Shown piece by piece: positions 56,428 to 64,000 of a DNA stretch of 64,000 bases. The stretch is from Rhodobacteraceae bacterium LNNU 3342 (GTDB taxonomy: Bacteria; Pseudomonadota; Alphaproteobacteria; Rhodobacterales; Rhodobacteraceae). Below the pieces are notes generated by a model that saw only the letters and a program-made list of their open reading frames with translations, did no database searches and was not told the origin of the DNA. Both the position numbers and the translations under genes were made by a program. The DNA is taken from positions 62,001 to 126,000 of the forward strand of contig VUAW01000008.1 in assembly GCA_008711135.1 (NCBI GenBank), in the 5' to 3' direction. Positions within the stretch are counted from its first letter, which is position 1. Each line of letters begins with the position of its first letter.

Positions 56428-57084
56428 ATGACGCATGCGAGCGACGCTCGCTTCTGGGATCGGATCTCACGAAAGTATGCCAAGTCGGCCATAGCCGATC
56501 AGGAAGGGTATGAGCGCTCGCTCGACCGAACGCGCGCCCTGCTCAGATCCGAAGACCGGGTCCTGGAACTGGGCTGCGGGACAGGAACCACGGCGCTTCG
56601 GCTTGCACCTCACGTGCAAAGCTACCTTGCGACAGACTTCTCACCCCAGATGATCGCAATCGCCGACGACAAGCGCCGGGCCCATGGCCAGATCCCGGCG
56701 CTTGTCTTCCGCACCGCAACCGCGGAAAACTTGGCAGGCAAGCCGGAGCAGTTCGACGCCGTTCTCGGCTTCAACTATCTGCACCTTGTTCGCGATGTGC
56801 CTGCCACGCTGCGCTGCATTCACAAGATGCTTGCTCCGGAGGGTTTGTTCATTTCCAAGACACCCTGCCTTAGCGAGATGAATCCGCTCATCCGGCTTGC
56901 CATGCTGCCTGCAATGCGTGCCGTCGGAAAGGCCCCTTTTGTGACTGCGTTTACGGCGGAGGACCTGCATCAGCTGCTTACCGCGGCGGGCTTCGAGGTC
57001 ATTGCCACCGAGCGCCATGCCACCAAAGGCAAAGACGCCCGTCCATATATCGTGGCGCGTAAGGGGGCCTTGGTCTCAAGTTAG
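56428..57084 (+). CDS. Class I SAM-dependent methyltransferase
   Basis: 218 residues. Motif I for S-adenosylmethionine binding is VLELGCGTGTTALRLA, the acidic end of strand 2 is in YLATDFSPQMIAIA, and FDAVLGFNYLHLV carries the later motif. The target is unknown; small-molecule or lipid methylation is typical of this subgroup. GGAAAGGGAG precedes the ATG. Codon use is similar to the core chromosome, but the flanking gaps are AT-richer. It sits alone between the truncated oxidase and a condensin-like fragment. Confidence 0.88.
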   Translation: MTHASDARFWDRISRKYAKSAIADQEGYERSLDRTRALLRSEDRVLELGCGTGTTALRLAPHVQSYLATDFSPQMIAIADDKRRAHGQIPALVFRTATAENLAGKPEQFDAVLGFNYLHLVRDVPATLRCIHKMLAPEGLFISKTPCLSEMNPLIRLAMLPAMRAVGKAPFVTAFTAEDLHQLLTAAGFEVIATERHATKGKDARPYIVARKGALVSS

Positions 57085-57228
57085 ACAACATATTTGACGC
57101 ATTGCTCGCACCTCATTGAAACCCGTTTGCGGCCTATCAAGCGATTACGTGCGATTTTTCTTCTGTTTTTCAGAAGCGATCCGATCTCCTTCCCGGGCCC
57201 GAAGGCTCCGGAAAGAGGGAATATCGAA

Positions 57229-57648
57229 ATGGCCAAGACGATCGGGCTACCGAACATCATTACCCACCTGCACCGCGAGCCGGGCATTGATCACGCAGAG
57301 CACCCCGCACTCTTCAATGCGGCCTACGAGTCTCGCGAAGAACTGAAAAAACACTTTGCCCTCGAAGGGCTTCAACTCCTGATCGACGTTCAGCTGGGCG
57401 CGATGAGCCTTGTCCTCATGAGTCCCGAGCAGATCGAGGCTTACGCGAAAAAACACCGCCTCAAGGACTTCCGCCCGATCTATGCGAGCCGGACCGAAGA
57501 ATACTGGTCGAGCGTTCTTCTCGTCATTCTTCGTCTGCGCTATGAAGCAGCCATTGCCAACCCCGAGGCGGGAGGAATCTCGGAAGAGGACCATCAGGGA
57601 CAGGAGGCAGCAGGAGGTCATGCGGCGGCGCCCGCTTATCGATTATGA
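57229..57648 (+). CDS. Short gene resembling JetB/MksE/MukE condensin accessory subunits, probably 3'-truncated
   Basis: 139 residues from an ATG at 57229 with GAGGGA upstream. The order of features suggests a DUF4194/JetB or MksE-type winged-helix protein. There is an early helix with the SREELKKHFALEGLQLLIDV pattern (family form: R-E-x-L-x-x-F-x-x-x-G-L-x-L-x-x-D), then VLMSPEQIE and YWSSVLLVILRLRYEAA, as in the second domain. From about residue 120 the sequence turns into low-complexity EEDHQGQEAAGGHAAA and stops. The partners JetA, JetC and JetD are absent. This reading is by pattern only and needs profile searches. Confidence 0.4.
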   Translation: MAKTIGLPNIITHLHREPGIDHAEHPALFNAAYESREELKKHFALEGLQLLIDVQLGAMSLVLMSPEQIEAYAKKHRLKDFRPIYASRTEEYWSSVLLVILRLRYEAAIANPEAGGISEEDHQGQEAAGGHAAAPAYRL

Positions 57649-57709
57649 AGCCGTGGTGCGGTCTGCGTCGCAGATCACGCCGCGTGACCAAGTCCATGCC
57701 GCCTGCAGG

Positions 57710-58504
57710 TTACCGCACAAAGGTGCGGCCAAGGCCCATCGTCCGCTCCACGATCATGATGACGGCGAGCGTCAGCAGGATCAGCAATACAGACGCCGCG
57801 GCAACAAGCGGGTCGGCCCGGTTGTAGACGTAGTTGTAAAGTTCCACCGGCAGGGTGGAGATCCGCGGGCCCGTCAAAAACAGCGTGATGACGACCTCGT
57901 CGAAAGACACAAGAAAACAAAGCGCAGTCGCGGCGACAATGCCGGGCATCATCATTGGCAGGGTAACGCGGAAGAACACCACCAGCGGCCGGGCGCCAAG
58001 GGTTCGGGCCGCCTCCTCGCATTCCAGGTTTTGCGTTCCCAGCGACACTGCGAGAACCCGGAGCGCATAGGGCAGCGTCACGACAAGATGTGCGATGACC
58101 AGACCCTGAGTTGTCGCAAGAAGACCCATGGAGGCGAACACGATCAGGATCGCGAGGCCGAGCACAATTGTGGGCAGGAGCAGGGGCGCAGTGAAAAGGT
58201 TGAAGAGGAAGTCCCGCCCCGGAAAACGGAGCCGGGTCATCGTCCAGGCCGCCGGGATTGCAATGACCAGCGAAAGCGCTGTAACGATCGTGGCGAGGCC
58301 AAGACTGGTCCAGAAGGCCCGCATCATGCCGCGGTTTTCCAGCAGAGCGGAATACCACCGCGTGGACCAGGAGGTCGGTGGAAAGCGGAGCACCTGATCG
58401 CCCGAGAAGGACATCGGGAATACCAGGAGCACGGGTGCAAGCAGATAAAGGAAAAGGATGAAAACAAGTATCCGCATTGCCCATGAGGTTTTTTCGGTAT
58501 CCAT
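57710..58504 (-). CDS. ABC transporter permease, PotC-like
   Basis: 264 residues with six predicted helices and the EAA loop ECEEAARTLGARPLVVFFRV in the expected place, matching the second permease of spermidine/putrescine-type importers. It is the last gene of the minus-strand transport operon and follows the PotB-like gene by 12 bases. The stop lies 61 bases from the end of the condensin-like fragment, which runs toward it. The substrate is unknown. Confidence 0.92.
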   Translation of the reverse strand: MDTEKTSWAMRILVFILFLYLLAPVLLVFPMSFSGDQVLRFPPTSWSTRWYSALLENRGMMRAFWTSLGLATIVTALSLVIAIPAAWTMTRLRFPGRDFLFNLFTAPLLLPTIVLGLAILIVFASMGLLATTQGLVIAHLVVTLPYALRVLAVSLGTQNLECEEAARTLGARPLVVFFRVTLPMMMPGIVAATALCFLVSFDEVVITLFLTGPRISTLPVELYNYVYNRADPLVAAASVLLILLTLAVIMIVERTMGLGRTFVR

Positions 58505-58516
58505 GTCTCCTCCTTC

Positions 58517-59383
58517 TCAGTCGAGACGCCGCAGAACGGCTGAATAAGCCCAGAGTGCTGCTCCGAAGATCACGAGCACGAGGATCGACAGCGTCGAGGC
58601 CAGCGGCCAGTTCAGCGTTACAATGGCCTGATCATAGATTTCGGTGGCCAGAAGGAAGACGCGCCCCCCGCCCATCAGCTTGGGCGTGATGAACGACGAA
58701 ACGGCGAGCACGAAGCACAGCAGGCAACCAAGCGCGATCCCCGGCAGCGTCAACGGCAGGATGACCCGCCAGAAAGTACGTGTCGGAGAGGCGCCAAGGG
58801 TGCGCGCGGCTTCTTCCACCTTCGGGTCGAGACGTCCAAATCCTGCCAGAAGCGCAAGGATCATGTAGGGCATCAGGATCTCGGTGAGACCGATGAATAC
58901 GCCGTTGATGTTGAACATCAGGCGTGGCGCCGGAAGCCCGAGCGAGCGTATGGTCCCTACCACGGGTCCATTATCCGACAGAAGCGCGATCCAGCCATAG
59001 GTCCGCACCACCGCGGAAGTCAGTAGGGGCGAGATCACCAGCACTGTCAGGAAGGTGCGCCAGCGCCCATGACTGCGGTGCAGATAAAGCGCGATAGGGT
59101 AGGAGAGAATAAGCGTCGCGATCGTGATGCCAAGGCTGACGCCGACGGAATTTATGACGATGTCGAGGTAGAACCGGTCGCGGAAGATGCCTGTCCAGTT
59201 CTCCCATGTGAAGACCTGCTCGATCCCGCCGCCGATCCTCGCGCGATTTAAGGAGTAGCGGGCAAGGTTCAGAACCGGAAGAATGAACCCCACGGCGTTG
59301 ATGAGCGCGATGGGCAGCAGAAGAAGCACGGCGACTTCCCCGGCCCGCAGGGGCCGCCGCCTGGTTTCGGCAGCGGCGCTCAT
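58517..59383 (-). CDS. ABC transporter permease, PotB-like
   Basis: 288 residues with six membrane helices. The EAA loop is VEEAARTLGASPTRTFWRVI, followed by the C-terminal helices. It resembles the first permease of polyamine/opine-type importers. Its ATG overlaps the ATPase stop (ATGA), and the second permease gene starts 12 bases after its stop, so the transmembrane pair is co-translated. Confidence 0.92.
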   Translation of the reverse strand: MSAAAETRRRPLRAGEVAVLLLLPIALINAVGFILPVLNLARYSLNRARIGGGIEQVFTWENWTGIFRDRFYLDIVINSVGVSLGITIATLILSYPIALYLHRSHGRWRTFLTVLVISPLLTSAVVRTYGWIALLSDNGPVVGTIRSLGLPAPRLMFNINGVFIGLTEILMPYMILALLAGFGRLDPKVEEAARTLGASPTRTFWRVILPLTLPGIALGCLLCFVLAVSSFITPKLMGGGRVFLLATEIYDQAIVTLNWPLASTLSILVLVIFGAALWAYSAVLRRLD

Positions 59384-60498
59384 GACGCGGCCGCCGGGAA
59401 GACAAGCGTGTCGCTGGCCTGCCAGGTGAGGTCAACGGGTGTGCCGGCACAGGGTGCGCCCTGATCGCGCCGGGTGGCTTCCTCGACCATCACCTCTGCG
59501 TCGCCCACCCGGATGTGGTATTGCACGAGGTCGCCGATGAAGGTGAGCCGTTCCAGGACGCCCCGGAGGGAGTTCTGCCCCTGCACGGGCGTTGCATCCG
59601 GCACATTCCGATCGGTTGCGGCAGGGGCAAGGCGCATGCGGTGGGGCCGCATCATGATTTCCACAGGTCCCTGTGCTTCGGCGGTGGCTGCGCGGATTTG
59701 TTGCCCGGCCACGGTGATAACGCCGCGGGAATCAGACGTGCCACGCAAGCGGTTGGTGCGGCCGACAAAGCTGGACACGAAGGGCGAGGCAGGATGCTCG
59801 TAGATCTCGGTCGGGGTTCCGAATTGTTCGATATGACCCTCCTTCATCACGACGATGCGGTCGCACATGCTGAGTGCTTCGACCTGATCATGGGTGACGA
59901 ATACGGCGGTGATGCCGCTCGCCTGCTGCAAGGCGCGGATCTGCACACGCATCTCGTCGCGCAACTTGGCGTCAAGGTTTGACAGCGGCTCGTCCAGCAG
60001 CAGGATCGAAGGCTCGATTACAAGGGCGCGTGCAAGGGCCACGCGCTGCTGCTGTCCACCCGAAAGATCTCGTGGCTTCCGGTCAGCCAGATGCGACAAC
60101 TGCACCACTTCCAGCGCGCGCAGTGCCCTCGCCCGCACCTCTGGCTTGGGCACGTTGCGCATCTCCAGTCCAAACGCCACGTTGCGAAGCACCGTCATGT
60201 GGGGAAACAGCGCATAGCTCTGGAAGACGAGGCCCATGTCACGCTCATGGCTGGGCAGGTGCGTGATGTCTCGCCCGCCAACGGTGATGCGGCCCCGCGT
60301 CGGCGATATGAGACCTGCGATCATGCGCAGGGTTGTGGTCTTGCCGCAACCGGAGGGGCCAAGAAAGGCAACCATCTCTCCCTTGCGGACCGCAAGGGAG
60401 AGGGAGGGGATGACATCTACCGCGCCGAAGCTTTTCCCCAGCTGCTCAAGCACAAGGTGCTCAGCGGCAACGGAGCGCGCGTTGGGAAAGTTATGCAT
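59380..60498 (-). CDS. ABC transporter ATPase, PotA-like
   Basis: 372 residues. Walker A is FLGPSGCGKTTTLRM, the signature is RDLSGGQQQRVALAR, Walker B is LLLDEPLSNLD, and the H-loop is FVTHDQVEAL. The C-terminal part (about 250-372) forms the TOBE-type regulatory domain typical of PotA/MalK-like importers. It lies between the binding protein and permease genes and energises the importer. Confidence 0.94.
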   Translation of the reverse strand: MHNFPNARSVAAEHLVLEQLGKSFGAVDVIPSLSLAVRKGEMVAFLGPSGCGKTTTLRMIAGLISPTRGRITVGGRDITHLPSHERDMGLVFQSYALFPHMTVLRNVAFGLEMRNVPKPEVRARALRALEVVQLSHLADRKPRDLSGGQQQRVALARALVIEPSILLLDEPLSNLDAKLRDEMRVQIRALQQASGITAVFVTHDQVEALSMCDRIVVMKEGHIEQFGTPTEIYEHPASPFVSSFVGRTNRLRGTSDSRGVITVAGQQIRAATAEAQGPVEIMMRPHRMRLAPAATDRNVPDATPVQGQNSLRGVLERLTFIGDLVQYHIRVGDAEVMVEEATRRDQGAPCAGTPVDLTWQASDTLVFPAAAS

Positions 60499-60510
60499 GT
60501 GCGCCCATCC

Positions 60511-61563
60511 TCAGCGGCTGAGCGGAATGATGCGGCGGCGCCACTCTTCGGTGATCGCATCCCGAATGGTTGCCACGCGCAGCCAGTCGATATCGATCAT
60601 CTGATCCATCGAGCCCGCAGCTGTACGATCCATCGCCTCGGGCGAAATTAGTGCGGCGGCCTCCGTATTGGTCGGGGCGTAGAACATCGCTTCGGTGAAG
60701 GCGGCCTGTGCTTCGGGGCTGAGGGCGTAGTCGATGAAACGGCGCGCCGCCTCGCCCGCAGGAGCATTCTCCACAAGCGCGATCACGTTGATCTGGAAGC
60801 CACTGCCCTCTTCAGGAAGAACCACGCCAAGCGTTCCCTCAGAAAGGTCGGCATAGACCTGCGCCCGCGCATTCCATCCGATGCCGATATCGGCGGTCCC
60901 GCTCGAGATCGGCTGATAAACGTCGGGCCGCGGCTCCCATGTCTGAACATTGGGAGCGAGTTCCATCAGTTTCTCGATTCCCGCCTCCACGCTTTCGCCA
61001 TAGTCGGTGCCGCCCCCCATCTGGTTGGTGATGATTGTAAGGGTGGTGCCTTGGATATCAGGCACCGCCGGGATGGAGACGCGGCCCGCATGCTGCTCGT
61101 TCCACAACTCGGTCCAGGAGGTGGGGGCCTCCGGGATGGCGCCGGTGTTGTAAAGGAGCACGAGGTTGTCGAACGTCACGCCGGCCGCGTTCACGCCTTC
61201 GGCCAAGGCCTGAGGGTAAAGGTTCGCGACATGGCTGGTGACGGTTTCGTCCATGGGAGCAAAGAGTCCCTCGTCGGTTGCCGCCTTTGCAACGGAGACG
61301 TCGAGGATCATCACGTCGATCTGCGGCGCGCCGGACTGCGCCCGCAGCGTTCCGAGCATCTGCGCCGAGTTCGGCATTCCATAGTACTCAACCGTGATGT
61401 CGGGATTGGCTTCCATGAAGGGCTCCACGACGGCAGCGGTGTAGTGATCCTGGAAGATGCCGGAATAGGCTGCAAGCACCACGGTTTCCGCTGAAGCCGC
61501 CCCGGCCGTAAGGGCCAGGGAGGCTGCCGTCATTCCGAGCATCTGCTTAACACGTCTGGTCAT
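60511..61563 (-). CDS. Periplasmic substrate-binding protein of a polyamine-like importer
   Basis: 350 residues. The signal peptide runs MTRRVKQMLGMTAASLALTA to a GAASA cut site. The mature part has PotD-like two-lobe features, including VTFDNLVLLYNTGAIPEAPT and FIDYALSPEAQAAFTEAM. The ATG at 61563 has GAGGAG six bases upstream; an ATG two codons earlier sits directly on that site and is less likely. It delivers the substrate to the PotB/C-like permeases; spermidine is not assured, since opine and other nitrogenous ligands use the same family. Confidence 0.92.
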   Translation of the reverse strand: MTRRVKQMLGMTAASLALTAGAASAETVVLAAYSGIFQDHYTAAVVEPFMEANPDITVEYYGMPNSAQMLGTLRAQSGAPQIDVMILDVSVAKAATDEGLFAPMDETVTSHVANLYPQALAEGVNAAGVTFDNLVLLYNTGAIPEAPTSWTELWNEQHAGRVSIPAVPDIQGTTLTIITNQMGGGTDYGESVEAGIEKLMELAPNVQTWEPRPDVYQPISSGTADIGIGWNARAQVYADLSEGTLGVVLPEEGSGFQINVIALVENAPAGEAARRFIDYALSPEAQAAFTEAMFYAPTNTEAAALISPEAMDRTAAGSMDQMIDIDWLRVATIRDAITEEWRRRIIPLSR

Positions 61564-61603
61564 TGTCATCTCCTCTGTTGGTTTTTTTTGGTTTTGCTTC
61601 AGC

Positions 61604-62275
61604 TTAAGCGTTGGTCGAAATCTTCTCCTCCACGATTTTGGTCGCACCGGAAATGTCGGGAAGCCATTCGCCCTTGCGCAGTCGATCAAGAAGAACAAGC
61701 TCGTTTTCCTGCATTCCCAACGCCTTGTCCGTAGCCCAGGCCGCCTGATCGGGTGAGAGGACAATGATGCCGCTTTCATCGGCAATGATCGCATCGCCCG
61801 GATGGACGACCTGCCCGCCGACGCTTACGGTCACGTTGATCGCACCTTCCAGACCCAGGATCTTGGTCGTGATCGGCGACGGGCCGCGGCACCACATCGG
61901 CAGGTCGACGCGGCGGATCTCGGAGAAGTCCGTAGCAGGGCCGTCAATGGCGGCGCCGACAATGCCGGCGTTCTTCATTGCATGGGTGACCACGCCACCC
62001 CAGCAGGCGTGCTTATCATCGCCGCAGCGGTCGACGACCACGAAGTCACCCGGGCGGACCAGCTTCGTGAGGTAGTGGAGCGCGGTGGAATCCGCATGGG
62101 GCACGCGTATCGTGACGGCGGTTCCTGCGATCCGCTTTTCAGGAAGAACGGCGCGCAGCTCCCGGTCCATGAAGCCGGAATGAAGAAAATGGCCGATCGT
62201 GGCGGTTTCGACCCGTTCCATCCGTGCGATGAGTTCCGGATCGATCTGCTTTGGCATCGGGTTGACGATGAACAT
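61604..62275 (-). CDS. RraA-family protein (4-hydroxy-4-methyl-2-oxoglutarate aldolase-like)
   Basis: 223-residue RraA/HMG-aldolase fold protein. Conserved segments include KRIAGTAVTIRVP, CWGGVVTHAMKNAG and GVIIADESGI-like GDAIIADESGIIVLS. In the metal/substrate loop IDGPATDFSEIRR the usual Arg-Asp pair reads T115-D116, so the arginine that contacts the pyruvyl group in characterised aldolases is missing. AGGGG lies nine bases before the ATG. It sits between the amidase and the ABC importer, so a catabolic lyase or decarboxylase role is inferred rather than RNase E control. Confidence 0.85.
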   Translation of the reverse strand: MFIVNPMPKQIDPELIARMERVETATIGHFLHSGFMDRELRAVLPEKRIAGTAVTIRVPHADSTALHYLTKLVRPGDFVVVDRCGDDKHACWGGVVTHAMKNAGIVGAAIDGPATDFSEIRRVDLPMWCRGPSPITTKILGLEGAINVTVSVGGQVVHPGDAIIADESGIIVLSPDQAAWATDKALGMQENELVLLDRLRKGEWLPDISGATKIVEEKISTNA

Positions 62276-62287
62276 GGAGGCAGCCCC

Positions 62288-63094
62288 TCAGAGAACGTGG
62301 TGTTGCGCGACGGGGACGTCGGCCCGGACTTTGGCCACACGCGCCATGTCGAGACGGCTTGCAACGGTGCCGACGCCGTCGGAACATTGGGCAACTATGT
62401 GGCCCCAGGGATCGATCGCCATGGAATGGCCCCAGCACCACTTGCGGCCCTCGGCATGCGCGCCGGTCTGGCCCACGGCGAGGAAGTAGGTCTGTGTTTC
62501 AATGGCACGGGCACGGGCGAGAACCTCCCAATGGTCCTTGCCAGTCATCAGTGTGAAGGCGGCCGGCAGAACGATCACGTCTGCCCCCTTGTCCCGCAAT
62601 GCGCGGAATAGTTCCGGAAAGCGGATGTCGTAACAGATTGCGCAGCCCACCGTGACGTCGCCAACCTTGTAGGTCACCACTTCCTCGCCACGGCTGATCG
62701 TGTCGGATTCGCGGTAGGCGGTTCCGCCCGGTGCGTCGATGTCGAAAAGATGCATCTTGCGGTAGCGCGCGATCTCCTTCCCTTCTGGATCGAAGACCAG
62801 CGTCGTGTTGAAGTGGCTGTTGCCCGACTTCTCCACGACGGATCCCGCATGCAGCGTCACGCCGAGTTCGGCTGCGAGCTTGGACATCCGTTGCCAGATC
62901 TCGCCATCGGGAAAGCTTTCGCCACTGTTGTGGACGTTATCGCGGCCTTCGCCGAGAAAGGCGAAATACTCCGGCAAAACCACAAGATCCGGCGCTTCTT
63001 CCGCTACCGTCTGACGGACCAGGCGTTCCGCTTCGGCGATGTTCTGCGCCTTGTCGGATTGAGAATTCATCTGAATGAGGCTGACCTTCATCAT
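62288..63094 (-). CDS. Carbon-nitrogen hydrolase, omega-amidase/Nit2-like
   Basis: 268-residue nitrilase-superfamily amidase. The triad is E42 (LPEYF), K113 (YRKMHLFDID) and C154 (AICYDIRFPE). The sequence YRKMHLFDIDAPGGTAYRES resembles Nit2-type enzymes, which hydrolyse alpha-ketoglutaramate and alpha-ketosuccinamate. Other small amides are possible. It precedes rraA by 12 bases on the minus strand. A second ATG directly follows the first. Confidence 0.9.
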   Translation of the reverse strand: MMKVSLIQMNSQSDKAQNIAEAERLVRQTVAEEAPDLVVLPEYFAFLGEGRDNVHNSGESFPDGEIWQRMSKLAAELGVTLHAGSVVEKSGNSHFNTTLVFDPEGKEIARYRKMHLFDIDAPGGTAYRESDTISRGEEVVTYKVGDVTVGCAICYDIRFPELFRALRDKGADVIVLPAAFTLMTGKDHWEVLARARAIETQTYFLAVGQTGAHAEGRKWCWGHSMAIDPWGHIVAQCSDGVGTVASRLDMARVAKVRADVPVAQHHVL

Positions 63095-63199
63095 CTTTCC
63101 TTTTCTTATCTGGATGAAGTCTGGCCACCTGATGAAGTTGTGACAAACGACAAAATCTTCGCCGCCGCGATAGACTTGTGCTATCGCAGCGTAAGGAAC

Positions 63200-64000
63200 T
63201 CAGGCACTTCGCACAGGATTACCGAGGGCGATGTCGCGGGCCATCTGCGCGAGGACGGACGGCACCATGTTGTCCGGATTGTCCGCAAAGACGGCATGGA
63301 GCAGGAGCGGTGGAAAGGTGGGCGTCACGTCCAGTAACTCCAAAGATCCCTCCTCAAGCGCTTCGCTAAGGATCGCGCGTGGGAGAGGGGTAATGCCGAT
63401 GCCTTCCCTTGCCAACCGGATGATCGTGGCAAGCGAGTTGGAATTGGAGATAACCGGCGCCAGCCCCAGATCATCGAATTGCCGCAGCAGCCATTGATGC
63501 GGCACGCTGTTGCGCGAGAAGGCCAGTATTGGACAGCTTGCCAAGTCGCGGAGCGTCAGACCAATGCCTTTTAGCCCAAATTTCGGTGCTGCGACCCATA
63601 CGCACTCCATCCGCCCCAGATCCACATTCTTCAGGCCGGGCGCGTGAACCGGCCCCATTGCAAGCGCCAAGTCGATTTTACGGTCCGCGACTTCGCGCCC
63701 GACCGTGAGAGAGGTATCGATGTTGAGGTCGAGTGACAGAGCAGGATATCGCAGCTTTACCTGCTCAATGAACCGGGGCAGCCAAGCATGAACAATGGAG
63801 TCGATCGTGCCGATGGATACAGTTCCCCGCATCAGGTTGGGTTGGGCGACAGCGTCGCGAAAGTTCATGACAACGCGGAGCAGTTCCTCAGCTGGGTCGA
63901 TCGCCCGCTGTCCTACGGATGAAAGGCGCACGCCGCCAGGCAGCCGCTCGAAAAGCTGGTGCCCGATTTCTGCCTCAAGCGCTGCGATCCTGTTCGACAC
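63200..64000 (-). CDS. LysR-family transcriptional regulator, N-terminus beyond the window
   Basis: The visible 266 residues open in the recognition region of the LysR helix-turn-helix (SNRIAALEAEIGHQLFERLP), so roughly the first 35-40 residues lie past the right edge. A complete effector-binding domain follows (about 60-266). The stop is 105 bases upstream of the amidase gene, in the same direction, leaving room for a promoter. It may activate the amidase-rraA-ABC operon, or be its first gene. Confidence 0.88.
   Translation of the reverse strand: MSNRIAALEAEIGHQLFERLPGGVRLSSVGQRAIDPAEELLRVVMNFRDAVAQPNLMRGTVSIGTIDSIVHAWLPRFIEQVKLRYPALSLDLNIDTSLTVGREVADRKIDLALAMGPVHAPGLKNVDLGRMECVWVAAPKFGLKGIGLTLRDLASCPILAFSRNSVPHQWLLRQFDDLGLAPVISNSNSLATIIRLAREGIGITPLPRAILSEALEEGSLELLDVTPTFPPLLLHAVFADNPDNMVPSVLAQMARDIALGNPVRSA

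Noticed and set aside
57482-58486. 334-codon plus-strand frame rich in H, R, Q and K
   Set aside because: Lies opposite the PotC-like permease; the polar composition is the reverse complement of membrane helices.
1-64000. CRISPR arrays, rRNA genes, complete insertion sequences, other tRNAs
   Set aside because: No regularly spaced repeats, rRNA-like stretches, transposase genes or further cloverleafs were seen on reading through the gaps.
52954-64000. Second copy of the tRNA-Gln 3' end as attR
   Set aside because: No repeat of the last 15 or so bases of the tRNA was noticed by eye; a computed search could still find a degenerate one or one beyond the window.

Overview
The window reads as a piece of a high-GC alphaproteobacterial chromosome of the Rhodobacteraceae (Rhodobacter/Gemmobacter/Paracoccus-like). 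The strongest signs are the gene order dusB(nifR3)-ntrB-ntrC-ntrY-ntrX-trkA-trkH-hfq-hflX, a fused ispDF, DUF6456/DUF6477-type genes, and an NtrC without the sigma-54 contact motif, a trait known from Rhodobacter. Most genes are tightly packed, with ATGA, GTGA or TGATG overlaps. Functions are recognised from motifs and family knowledge; no database search was run.

Layout. 1-6.3 kb (minus strand): a leucine/isovalerate catabolic operon (ivd-mccB-mccA-GST-hmgL-enoyl-CoA hydratase) behind a perfect 20-bp palindrome. 6.5-12.4 kb: a solitary sugar transferase, tex, the bfd-bfr iron storage pair, a small membrane protein, hflX and hfq. 12.5-22.7 kb (minus strand): K+ uptake (trkH, trkA) and the nitrogen regulatory genes ntrX, ntrY, ntrC, ntrB with dusB. 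22.9-31.9 kb: ispDF-pgpA-cinA, a RatA/Coq10-like protein, a phosphoribosyltransferase, two cytochromes c, lipA, and an oxidative stress block (peroxiredoxin, oxyR, katA). 32-43.4 kb: a divergent DUF6456/DUF6477-like pair with a CtrA-like site, a non-pyrrolysine MttB homologue, guaA, a DMT exporter, a FadL-like porin, an orphan P-loop protein, an acetyl-type MetA, a lipoprotein hydrolase, PPK2 and a TetR regulator. 43.4-52.8 kb: two small unknown genes, rpsI-rplM, sseB, a uracil-DNA glycosylase, and a surface polysaccharide set (kpsT-like, kpsE-like, kdsA, phosphohexomutase), then a FAD oxidoreductase.

From tRNA-Gln(UUG) at 52.9 kb the character changes. A tyrosine integrase follows immediately, split by a -1 frame change at a run of seven A. 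Next come a 5'-truncated FAD-linked oxidase, a methyltransferase, and a short gene resembling a condensin accessory subunit (JetB/MksE/MukE type) that is cut off at its 3' end. This looks like the decayed edge of an integrated element. The window ends in a minus-strand catabolic cassette: LysR regulator (incomplete), omega-amidase-like hydrolase, RraA-family protein lacking the usual arginine, and a complete spermidine/putrescine-type ABC importer. It may take up and split a nitrogen-containing keto or hydroxy acid, but the substrate is unknown.

Regulatory points worth checking are a stem that pairs with the rplM ribosome binding site, an 11-bp stem in the guaA leader, the ivd palindrome, and the CtrA-like box.
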